Assembly: GCA_963711105.1 (NCBI GenBank)
Contig: CAVQCV010000004.1
Coordinates: 372,001-436,000, forward strand
From: Fen-1039 sp963711105
GTDB lineage: Bacteria; Chloroflexota; Limnocylindria; Limnocylindrales; CSP1-4
Length of the DNA stretch: 64,000 bases
Reading direction: 5' to 3'
The notes under the pieces were generated by a model, which was not told the DNA's origin, searched no databases, and saw only the letters and a program-made list of their open reading frames with translations. A program made the position numbers and the translations under genes. Position 1 is the stretch's first letter. Every line of letters begins with the position of its first letter. This document shows, piece after piece, positions 44,927 to 51,221 of this stretch.

Positions 44927-45208
44927 TCAAGGAGGGTTCAAGCTCGCCCAGAGCTCGCGGTGCCAGCGCAGCAATGTGGCCGGGGTAACCAGGAAGCTCG
45001 GCCAGCGCTCTCGCGGAATCGAGCGGCTGGCCGCGGCCAGTAGCACTCGATCGACACCCCGGAACGACGGCGGGCCGGTCTTTCGTCGAAGGACACGCAG
45101 CTCATGGCGAAGGCCGAGGATCTCGAGATCCTTCGACCCATCGTCGGCGCAGGAGCCGGCGAGTAGACGAGAGAGCAGGCGAACGATCAGGCCCAGGAGG
45201 AACAACAT
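44927..45208 (-). pseudogene. Truncated IS transposase (integrase-type), N-terminal fragment
   Basis: A 93-residue fragment matching the N-terminus of rve-type transposases: a hydrophobic start (MLFLLGLIVRLLSRLLA), then DLEILGLRHELRVLRRKTG, LLAAASRSIPRERWPSFLVT and PATLLRWHRELW. The catalytic DDE core is missing; the frame stops three codons after the homology. An IS once lay here. Confidence 0.75.
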
Positions 45209-45249
45209 CGGCGCATTCTAGATTTCGTGTCAGTCGCGAATCCGGGTTA

Positions 45250-45440
45250 TTGACGCCCACGGGCCTTCTCGCCGCCCTTGATCCAGCCTGAGACCTGGGT
45301 CTTGACCGCGGAGGCCACGCGGCCGACCGCGTGACCGATCTCACCTAGACCCTTGGCGACACGGGAACCTTTCAGAGCCGCGGTGATGCCGTTCTCGCCG
45401 GCTCGGGCGGCTCATTGGACTTCGGCGAACTTGGCCACGG
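45250..45440 (-). pseudogene. RHS C-terminal linker fragment
   Basis: In one minus-strand frame: AARAGENGITAALKGSRVAK, then VKTQVSGWIKGGEKARG and a stop near 45250. This parallels the linker in the RHS copies at 54.9 and 57.4 kb (AAHGAEGGIKAALEGTRVV; RIKRWIRGGEKAAG). It has no start of its own and an in-frame stop upstream: a decayed piece of another RHS tip. Confidence 0.6.
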
Positions 45441-45455
45441 ACAAGAATCGCGTGG

Positions 45456-45680
45456 TCAACTGGTGGAGCCCTCCGCCGAAAGGGGCCCTTCCGACTCGGA
45501 CGCGGCCTCAAGCAGCAGGGCTGCCAGTCTCTGCGCATTCTTCCGGCTCATGTAGACGTACAGATCGCCGTTGTGCCGGAGCGAGAGCGCGATCCCCACT
45601 CCGTTCTCGAGACACCGGACGCCGCAGAAGGCGATATCGCCGGTGTCCAGATCCTCGAACTCGAAGCTCGACTCGGCCAT
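45456..45680 (-). CDS. Small acidic protein, candidate immunity protein
   Basis: A 74-residue protein with GGAGGAA before ATG 45680: FEFEDLDTGDIAFCGVRC and LYVYMSRKNAQRLAALLLEA. I do not recognise it. It follows the toxin tip at 45693 by 12 nt, the usual place and size for a cognate immunity gene. Confidence 0.55.
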   Translation of the reverse strand: MAESSFEFEDLDTGDIAFCGVRCLENGVGIALSLRHNGDLYVYMSRKNAQRLAALLLEAASESEGPLSAEGSTS

Positions 45681-45692
45681 CGTTCCTCCAGG

Positions 45693-46067
45693 CTAGTTGA
45701 ATGGCCAGGGATCCCCTGGAAGTGCACGATCGTGCGGTCGCGAAGGCGAGTCATAGTGCCAGTGCGGCCCTTTGTGCCAGTCCGGAGCGTTCATGTCGTA
45801 CTGGTGTTGCTCGTAGGTGATCTTGCCGGTGCCGTTGGGATTGTCCCACTCCACCTTGCCGCGGCCAGCAGTGGTGGGGCCGTCCGGAACAGGGCGCCCA
45901 GGCTGCCCCAGCCGTTCGTCCATCTGAGCGGGCGAATCCGGCCAGCTCTTGTAGTTCTCGGCCTTGCCAGGGCCCACAGGGGCCTTGACGTTGCACGCGT
46001 TGTGCACCAGCACCGAGCCGGAGCCCACGAAGAAGCTGTGGGCCTGGGCCACGGTGATGTCCCACAT
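45693..46067 (-). CDS. Orphan polymorphic-toxin tip with HINT end
   Basis: It begins MWDITVAQAHSFFVGSGSVL, then VHNACNV, the C-terminal end of a HINT/pretoxin self-cleaving domain (asparagine-cysteine junction). About 90 residues follow with many Trp/His/Pro (MNAPDWHKGPHWHYDS), which should be the released toxin; family unknown. The upstream frame has a stop within 10 codons, so the delivery protein is gone. It is a displaced tip, available for recombination with an RHS gene. The ATG is internal to the old frame and may not be a true start. Confidence 0.6.
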   Translation of the reverse strand: MWDITVAQAHSFFVGSGSVLVHNACNVKAPVGPGKAENYKSWPDSPAQMDERLGQPGRPVPDGPTTAGRGKVEWDNPNGTGKITYEQHQYDMNAPDWHKGPHWHYDSPSRPHDRALPGDPWPFN

Positions 46068-46130
46068 CGGCGTGGGGGCGGCTTCGCTGAGAGTCCGCTA
46101 CACTCCGGCCGAGGAGGACCGACTGGCCTG

Positions 46131-46472
46131 ATGGAAACCGTCCGTGCAACCGTCTCGCTCGCGCGCCTGATGGAGCTGTCCGAGCAGATGTTCGGCGGCC
46201 TGGTGAAGGCCGTGGTCGACGTCCGCCTGGGCGTCATGGTGATCGGCGGCGAGCTTCACTCAGACGAGGAGGCCCTGCTCATCGCCGAGGGCTCCGCCCA
46301 GGCAGACCTATGGGGCATCAACCTCTACCCCGACCAATTCGGCGCGCCGGACTTCGTCGAGTTCGACTCGATGATCAACATCCGCCCGGGCCAGGGCAAC
46401 CGCTCCCGGGGCGTCGAGGATCCGGAGGTTCGCGCGACGATCCTGGCGCTGGTCGATCGGCTGGTGGGCTGA
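46131..46472 (+). CDS. DUF5674 family protein
   Basis: A 113-residue protein with the DUF5674 signature: FGGLVKAVVDVRLGVMVIGG, ELHSDEEALLIAEGSAQADL, WGINLYPDQFG and EFDSMINIRPGQGNRSRGVE. Function unknown. GGAGGACC is 9 nt upstream. Its TGA overlaps the ATG of the helical protein (TGATG at 46470-46474), so the two are co-translated and may form a functional pair. Confidence 0.85.
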   Translation: METVRATVSLARLMELSEQMFGGLVKAVVDVRLGVMVIGGELHSDEEALLIAEGSAQADLWGINLYPDQFGAPDFVEFDSMINIRPGQGNRSRGVEDPEVRATILALVDRLVG

Positions 46473-46804
46473 TGGCGCTTCATTCGGATCTGGCCGCCGG
46501 TCGCTGGCGGACCCTGAGCCTGGCCGAACAACTCGGCAACATCGGGGCCGAAGTGGGACGTGCAATTCGGGCCAGGGAGGCCAGCGATGAGCGCCGCTTC
46601 GAGGGCGCCCTCGCTCGCGCTCTGGACCTCTTCGACCTCTCGCTCGACGACCCCCGCTGGCGCGGCCCCAAACTCCGCGAGATCGCCCGGGCCCGCGAAG
46701 TCAGCTGCGACTTCCTCGCCGGCGACAACGCCTACGCCAGCACCGCAGCATCCCTCGACGCCTACTTCACCGCGTTTGCCCTGCTCGCCCGCCGGGGACG
46801 GTAG
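46472..46804 (+). CDS. Conserved helical protein, copy 2
   Basis: A 110-residue, all-helical protein (LAEQLGNIGAEVGRAIRARE; LALDLFDLSLDDPRWRGPKL is approximated by RALDLFDLSLDDPRWRGP; ASLDAYFTAFALLARRGR). Nearly identical to the first 110 residues at 40267. It ends at TAG 46802-46804, directly before a dispersed repeat, and is coupled to DUF5674. No motif reveals a function; a toxin-antitoxin or nucleic-acid-binding role is a guess from the neighbourhood. Confidence 0.75.
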   Translation: MALHSDLAAGRWRTLSLAEQLGNIGAEVGRAIRAREASDERRFEGALARALDLFDLSLDDPRWRGPKLREIARAREVSCDFLAGDNAYASTAASLDAYFTAFALLARRGR

Positions 46805-46807
46805 CCG

Positions 46808-46973
46808 CCCGCTCGACGGACGGCGCCTGCGGCGGCAAGGACGGACGTCAACCAGGGGACGCCAGAACCGCTGGCTCCAGACCGGCGGTGCCGGTGGGAC
46901 CGCTGGAGACTCTCCACTGTCGGACGTGACGGGGCGGCTCACCCGGGAAGGGACCGCGCTCCACGCCCCGCGG
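46808..46973 (+). repeat. Dispersed repeat, copy 5
   Basis: Fifth copy, beginning 4 bp after the helical-protein stop. Blocks GCTCGACGGACGGCGCCTGC, GGTGCCGGTGGGACCG and CTGTCGGACG are shared. The hairpin has one mismatch (CGGTGG/CCACTG). Gene plus repeat form the duplicated unit seen also at 40267-40757. Confidence 0.85.
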
Positions 46974-47022
46974 TCGTAACGGATGTCTTGTGTCTGGCTC
47001 GTTCGGCTCAGCAGGTACCCGT

Positions 47023-47301
47023 TCAGGACGCCCGGCCGCGCTCCATCTTGAAGCCGGCGGCTTCGAGCGCCTGATCCTCGGGGATGCCAAGGAGCGTCCG
47101 CACGCCGATGTGCTCGTCGAGCGCCGGCCACTCCACGTACAGCCCGCCCGCCTCGATCGTCCACGCGTCCCGGTCCTCTTGCCGGGCGGTTGCGAGCCGG
47201 CGGGACCACGAAGTTGGGGCGGACAGCTCCCGGCCGTCGGCCAGGACGAACGTGATGACACGGTCGTCGACGCGTACGCCGGAGACGACTGCGGCCCGCA
47301 T
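47023..47301 (-). CDS. DUF2442 family protein
   Basis: A 92-residue DUF2442 protein: VDDRVITFVLADGRELSAPT, SWSRRLATARQEDRDAWTIE and VEWPALDEHIGVRTLLGI. The family often follows DUF4160 in accessory gene pairs, as here, where they share a base at 47301. Function unknown, possibly toxin-antitoxin related. Confidence 0.82.
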   Translation of the reverse strand: MRAAVVSGVRVDDRVITFVLADGRELSAPTSWSRRLATARQEDRDAWTIEAGGLYVEWPALDEHIGVRTLLGIPEDQALEAAGFKMERGRAS

Positions 47302-47504
47302 CAGCCCTGACCCGCGCATTCCTGGTCCCACCGCGACACCAGAGCCGCACGGTTCTCTCGGACGATCGTCAGCACTCTCGACATCTCGCGGGGAGTGTAC
47401 CCCTTGTTCGCGGCCAACTCGACGTCCGGGTCCAGCCAGACCTTGGCCTCGCCGCCGCCACCGCCCTTGACGTGGACGTGCCTGGGCTCGGCGCAGTCGC
47501 CCAT
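47301..47504 (-). CDS. DUF4160 family protein, N-terminally shortened
   Basis: A 67-residue protein keeping the DUF4160 core: EPRHVHVKGGGGGEAKVWLD, PDVELAANKGYTPREMSRVL and a final LVSRWDQECAGQ. The usual first ~15-20 residues (strand before the HVHV motif) are missing from this frame; the start ATG overlaps a stop (TAATG). Upstream is a heptamer repeat array that may have disrupted the gene. Confidence 0.7.
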   Translation of the reverse strand: MGDCAEPRHVHVKGGGGGEAKVWLDPDVELAANKGYTPREMSRVLTIVRENRAALVSRWDQECAGQG

Positions 47505-47580
47505 TACACGATGTAGGTCGTGGACGAGCCGGAGACCAGGGCCACGGGCGTGCCGTCTCGGGCGATCCGGTACCTCGATC

Positions 47581-47629
47581 GCGCCCTGCGCCCTGCGCCC
47601 TGCGCCCTGCGCCCTGTGCCCTGTGCCCT
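47581..47629 (+). repeat. Heptanucleotide repeat (GCGCCCT/GTGCCCT)
   Basis: Five GCGCCCT units followed by two GTGCCCT units, seven in all. It lies between the DUF4160 start and the hipBA promoter. Confidence 0.95.
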
Positions 47630-47634
47630 GCTGG

Positions 47635-47748
47635 ATGCAAACATCCGTTGACATGTCGCTCGCTCGACGTAAGATGCAAACGAATGTTGACATTCCGAGC
47701 TTACCGTTCTCAGGCCAGGCGGCGCGTCAAGAAGCGTTGACATTCCGA
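47635..47748 (+). promoter_or_regulatory. hipBA promoter and operator repeats
   Basis: A strong sigma-70-type promoter: TTGACA (47648-47653), 16 bp, TAAGAT (47670-47675). ATGCAAAC(N4)GTTGACAT occurs twice, 39 bp apart (47635-47654 and 47674-47693), and a third GTTGACAT lies at 47736-47743; GTTGACATTCCGA is exact at the last two. The repeats straddle the promoter and leader, a fit for cooperative HipB autorepression. Confidence 0.7.
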
Positions 47749-47759
47749 TCAGGTGGACG

Positions 47760-48005
47760 ATGGCAGCCCGAGACATCTTCAATACGACTGACCTTGGAGC
47801 AGTCATCCGTGAACTGCGAAAGGAACGCGGATGGACTCAGGCGCGCCTCGCCGAGTGGCTTTCGGTCTCCCGCCCGACAGTGGCCAAACTGGAGACCGGG
47901 GGCGCCGTCAACGTCGACGTCGCGGTCCGGGCGCTCGCCATTCTCGGGAACGTAGCCACCATCCACCCCAAGGACACGAGGCTCCTCGAAGAGAAGCTGG
48001 AATGA
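47760..48005 (+). CDS. hipB: HipB-like antitoxin
   Basis: An 81-residue XRE helix-turn-helix protein: LGAVIRELRKERGWTQARLA, then EWLSVSRPTVAKLETGGAVN. HipB binds the operon operator and holds HipA inactive. Its TGA overlaps the hipA start (ATGA 48002-48005). Confidence 0.92.
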   Translation: MAARDIFNTTDLGAVIRELRKERGWTQARLAEWLSVSRPTVAKLETGGAVNVDVAVRALAILGNVATIHPKDTRLLEEKLE

Positions 48006-49270
48006 CAAGCACTCTTGCGGTCTGGATGTCCGATCGTCGAGTCGGAACGCTTGAGAGGACGGCCGCGGGAGACCTCGTCTACTCGCCTGACCTTGATGCA
48101 TCGCTCACGGTGGCGACCTCCGGCCTTGCCACCTGGTCCCCGCAGCTGACACGGAATTGGTTCGACGGCCTGCTCCCGGAGGGCGACCGCCGGACGCGGC
48201 TCGCGGCCAGATTCGGCTTGCGGTCCGAGGACACGTTCGGGCTGCTCGGCGAGATCGGCTGGGAGTGCGCCGGCGCCATCGCCGTTCTCCCGGAAGGCCG
48301 GTCGCCCGCCTCGGGTAGTTACCAGCCGATCGACGATGCGGGCGTGGCGGAACGCCTCGACGCCCTCCCGTCCATAGACCTCGATCCGGACGACGCAATC
48401 CGCATGTCCCTTGGTGGCGCGCAGGACAAGCTGCTCCTCGCCCGCATCGCCCAGGGCTGGGCGCTCCCAATCGATGGAGCCCCCTCCACCCACATCCTCA
48501 AGCCTGAACCGGACCTGTGGCCGGGACTCGCGGCGGCGGAGGTCTGGGCGCTCCTCGTGGCCAATGCGGCGACGTATGCATCCGCAGCGGAACTATCGAC
48601 AGACCTCGGCGTCCGGCCCGTGATCGTCGTTACCCGCTACGACCGCCAACACCCCGGCGACCGGATCGTCCGGATCCATCAGGAGGACCTCTGTCAGGCC
48701 CTCGGCCTGCCGGTCGGACTCAAGTACGCTCGACCGGGGCACCCTGAAGATCCGTCGCTCGCGCGCCTCGCCAGAATTCTGGTCGAGAGAGCGGTCGATC
48801 CCCCCGCCGAGTTGATCCGCCTACTGGAGCAGGTGGCAGCCTCAGTAGCACTCCGGAACGCGGACTCCCACGCCAAGAACCTCTCGATCCTGCACGTGGG
48901 AAATGCCGTGCGGCTGGCACCTCTCTATGACGTGGCCCCGACGATCGCCTTCCTGCCCCGCCAGACGACCCTGGGCCTTTCCATCGGCGGCAAGTTCAAG
49001 CTCACCGACATCGGGAGCGAGCACCTGGTGGCGGAGGCCAAGTCGTGGGGCATCCCCGAACGCGATGCAACGGAGACCATCGGCGCCGTCGCCGCGGCCA
49101 TGATTGACGCGGTCGAGGAAGCCAACGACCTCTACCCGAGCGTTCCCAAGTCTGCTCGTGAACTGGCGATCGCCGGGATCTTCCAGATCCAGCAGCAACG
49201 CCCGGGAAAGTCGGCGTCCGCTGCGGCGGCAAGATCGAGGGCGAAGCGCAAAGGGCAGGAGAAACCGTGA
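48002..49270 (+). CDS. hipA: HipA-like serine/threonine kinase toxin
   Basis: A 422-residue HipA. Couple_hipA N-domain (AVWMSDRRVGTLER; NWFDGLLPEGDRRTRLAARF), then the activation-loop region RMSLGGAQDKLLL with its Ser, nucleotide-binding THILKPE, catalytic RNADSHAKNLSIL and metal Asp in LAPLYDVAPT. HipA phosphorylates glutamyl-tRNA synthetase or related targets and causes persistence. All key residues are present. A third gene overlaps its stop by GTGA. Confidence 0.93.
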   Translation: MTSTLAVWMSDRRVGTLERTAAGDLVYSPDLDASLTVATSGLATWSPQLTRNWFDGLLPEGDRRTRLAARFGLRSEDTFGLLGEIGWECAGAIAVLPEGRSPASGSYQPIDDAGVAERLDALPSIDLDPDDAIRMSLGGAQDKLLLARIAQGWALPIDGAPSTHILKPEPDLWPGLAAAEVWALLVANAATYASAAELSTDLGVRPVIVVTRYDRQHPGDRIVRIHQEDLCQALGLPVGLKYARPGHPEDPSLARLARILVERAVDPPAELIRLLEQVAASVALRNADSHAKNLSILHVGNAVRLAPLYDVAPTIAFLPRQTTLGLSIGGKFKLTDIGSEHLVAEAKSWGIPERDATETIGAVAAAMIDAVEEANDLYPSVPKSARELAIAGIFQIQQQRPGKSASAAAARSRAKRKGQEKP

Positions 49271-49846
49271 AGCAATCGGCCGGAATGCGCGAAGGCGACA
49301 TCGCTCAGATCAAGGTGACCCTCCAGGATGTTGAGCCCGCGATCTGGCGGAGGCTCGAGGTGCCGGCCGAGATCAAGCTTGCTCGGCTGCACGTGGGCAC
49401 TCCAGGCCGCGATGGACTGGCAGGACTACCACCTGCACGCTTTTCGGATCGGCAATATCGAATACGGCAAGCCCGATCCCGACTACGAACCGATGGGCGT
49501 GCCGCTCAAGGACGACCGCCGCGCGACATTGCGCTCGCTGGTCAACGTCGGCGAGTCATTCGTCTATGAGTACGACTTCGGCGACGGCTGGGAGCACGAG
49601 ATCGTCGTGGAGGCCGTCCTGGCGCCGCGGCCACGGACTCGTTACCCGCGAGTGGTCGACGGCGCCCGCGCCTGCCCGCCCGAGGATGTCGGCGGCACTC
49701 CTGGCTATGAAGGATTCCTCGAGGCAGTCGCCGATCCGCGCCACGCGGAGCACGACTCTGTGCTCCGATGGGCCGGCGGCTCGTTCGATCCGGAGGCTTT
49801 CGACATCGACGCCGCGAACCGCGAATTGGACATCAGGTTTCGCTGA
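49267..49846 (+). pseudogene. Plasmid pRiA4b ORF-3-like protein (frame broken)
   Basis: It starts GTG 49267, overlapping hipA, with IAQIKVTLQDVEPAIWRRLE, then VPAEIKLARLHV. After GGG 49395-49397 the homology continues one frame over: LQAAMDWQDYHLHAFRIGNI, FVYEYDFGDGWEHEIVVEAV and CPPEDVGGTPGYEGFLEAV. Removing one G restores a ~193-residue pRiA4b ORF-3-like protein (PF07929), a family of unknown role common on plasmids and islands. Either a fresh frameshift or an assembly error. Confidence 0.82.
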
Positions 49847-50000
49847 GCGTCTGCTGTGCCAGGCGGGCGAGCTGCCTCCGCGCCCGTCGATCGTGCGCCG
49901 GGCTTGAACCACTCCTTGCCCGCGCCAAGGACTCCGACGCGCGCCCGCGCGCCGTCCGAGCGATGGCGCCCCCCACCGATGTAGCGAGCGCGTGGCTGTG

Positions 50001-50071
50001 GGCATCTGACTCAATCCGTTTTGTCGGGGGCAGCCATCTGACTATCCTGGCCGACGGACCGGGCATCTGAC
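50001..50071 (-). repeat. Array of GTCAGATGCC decamers, left side
   Basis: On the minus strand GTCAGATGCC, GTCAGATGGC and GTCAGATGCC lie at 50001-50010, 50033-50042 and 50062-50071, about 30 bp apart. They point away from the tRNA-like core at 50162. Candidate integrase arm sites or IS-end repeats. Confidence 0.6.
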
Positions 50072-50161
50072 ACATCGGCTGTGGCGGGTCAAGCCACTCA
50101 GCAAACGAGGTGTTTTGGCGCCGCGGGGGAGGTTGTGCTCGGGAAACCTCCCGGAAAGAGT

Positions 50162-50208
50162 GGCGCGCCCGGAGGGATTCGAACCCCCGACCCTCTGATC
50201 CGAAGTCC
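50162..50208 (-). other. tRNA-Arg-like 3' end, attachment-core candidate 1
   Basis: The minus strand reads GGACTTCGGATCAGAGGG, then GGGGGTTCGAATCCC and CCGGGCGCGCC(A). This is an anticodon loop CTTCGGA (UCG), variable region, perfect T-arm and acceptor 3' strand with encoded CCA. The 5' half of a tRNA is absent: neither a D-arm nor the matching acceptor strand is found. Anticodon-loop-to-CCA segments are typical integrase cores. Confidence 0.75.
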
Positions 50209-50410
50209 GTTTCCCGTCAGGACAGGCAGCGCAGGCCGATTCGTGCGTGGAGCGACGCCATTGGCGGCGCCGATTCGGTCGATTCCCGGGTGAGTCAGAT
50301 TCCCGCCCCGGAGAGAGTCTTGGTCCCATCGCAGAAACGCGGAAGAGTCCGATGCCCACGGCGGGTTCGGCTACCTTCAGATGCCCGCGACGAGAGGCGA
50401 ATTGTACGCC
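50186..50410 (+). repeat. Direct repeat B (~225 bp)
   Basis: Homologous to repeat A at 44013-44238, about 6.2 kb away in the same orientation. It starts within the tRNA-like core and carries three GATTCCC/GATGCCC decamers (near 50293, 50350 and 50381). Confidence 0.8.
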
Positions 50411-50423
50411 CCACCGCCAGCAT

Positions 50424-50451
50424 CGCCGAACGCCGAACGCCGAACGCCGAC
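50424..50451 (+). repeat. Heptanucleotide repeat (CGCCGAA)
   Basis: Three CGCCGAA units and one CGCCGAC. It lies between repeat B and the bacteriocin cluster. The rest of 49847-50542 holds only the features listed here. Confidence 0.85.
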
Positions 50452-50542
50452 CAGCGACGAGCGCAACTAGGTCGGGAGGTTACTTCTATGGCGCGAGGAC
50501 AACCGTCGTGCGTGGGTCCTGAGTGGACACTGAGACGGGCAC

Positions 50543-50782
50543 CTACTCCCAATCCACCTCGATCTTCGACACCCGACTCCCGGCAGGCAACTCGCTGATG
50601 GCCTTGTGCTCGGCTATGGCGGTCAGGACGTGCACTGTCATCGGCTCGATGTGGAATGGGCCGCGGTCCGTTCCTGTCAGTAGCGGCGACAGATCGCAAA
50701 CGTAGCACGACCCGGCGGGTACCACCCCAAGCTGGGCCATGGCCTCCTTGAATCGATCGGGATCCTCGAGGGCGGGCCGCAC
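50543..50782 (-). CDS. Small hypothetical protein
   Basis: A 79-residue protein from GTG 50782: LEDPDRFKEAMAQLGVVPAG, SCYVCDLSPLLTG and VLTAIAEHKAISELP. The same frame continues upstream (VTLDGRRVFAEVLAV) to a stop without a start, so it may be N-terminally truncated. Not recognised. It is the third minus-strand gene of the bacteriocin cluster. Confidence 0.5.
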   Translation of the reverse strand: MRPALEDPDRFKEAMAQLGVVPAGSCYVCDLSPLLTGTDRGPFHIEPMTVHVLTAIAEHKAISELPAGSRVSKIEVDWE

Positions 50783-50905
50783 GGCCAGAACCTCGGCAAA
50801 GACACGCCGCCCGTCGAGGGTGACACGCCGCCCTCACAAGCCGGAACGCGCACGGCCGAAGCCTGAGGGCCCAAGGCCAGCGAACGGTCGTACGGACAAG
50901 CCCGG

Positions 50906-51193
50906 CTACTGCCGAAGTCGGCTGAAGACGGCTGCAGAGGGGATAAGGACGCCGGCCAGGAGAATCAACCACACGACTGGCAAGCCGACGAGGCTCGCGT
51001 GGAGCCATCCATCACCAAGAACCTGTACCAGGACCGCTGCGAAAGCCCAGCCGATGCCGAAGGCAGCCATGGATCGCGGGCTGACCTCGCGTTCGTGCGT
51101 CCGGGGCGTGGATCGCGACCCTCTCGACACGAGCCGTGACAGAAGGAAGCCAAGAGCAATGCCCACCAGCGAGCCGGTCAAGTACAGGTACAT
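50906..51193 (-). CDS. Small three-helix membrane protein beside the bacteriocin gene
   Basis: A 95-residue membrane protein with helices at about 3-20 (LYLTGSLVGIALGFLLSRL), 44-60 (AAFGIGWAFAAVLVQVLG) and 66-90 (LVGLPVVWLILLAGVLIPSA), with an Arg-rich loop between the first two. It starts 28 nt after the bacteriocin gene, so it is probably co-transcribed. A transport or accessory immunity role would fit, as halocin C8 loci also carry small hydrophobic proteins (from memory). Unproven. Confidence 0.65.
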   Translation of the reverse strand: MYLYLTGSLVGIALGFLLSRLVSRGSRSTPRTHEREVSPRSMAAFGIGWAFAAVLVQVLGDGWLHASLVGLPVVWLILLAGVLIPSAAVFSRLRQ

Positions 51194-51221
51194 GTTCTGG
51201 ATTCAACCCATCTACCTGGCG

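Noticed and set aside
47504..47806. A 100-residue minus-strand frame upstream of DUF4160
   Set aside because: It runs through the heptamer array and the hipBA operator region and shows no domain; only the TAATG contact with DUF4160 speaks for it.
50162..50260. A complete tRNA-Arg gene
   Set aside because: T-arm, anticodon loop and CCA are present, but no D-arm or matching 5' acceptor strand is found in either copy (50162, 52410).
50110..50598. A 162-residue open frame containing DSNPRPSDPKS across the tRNA-like core
   Set aside because: This wording is a well-known artefact of reading antisense through a tRNA 3' half; there is no RBS and no domain. The same applies around 52397-52615.
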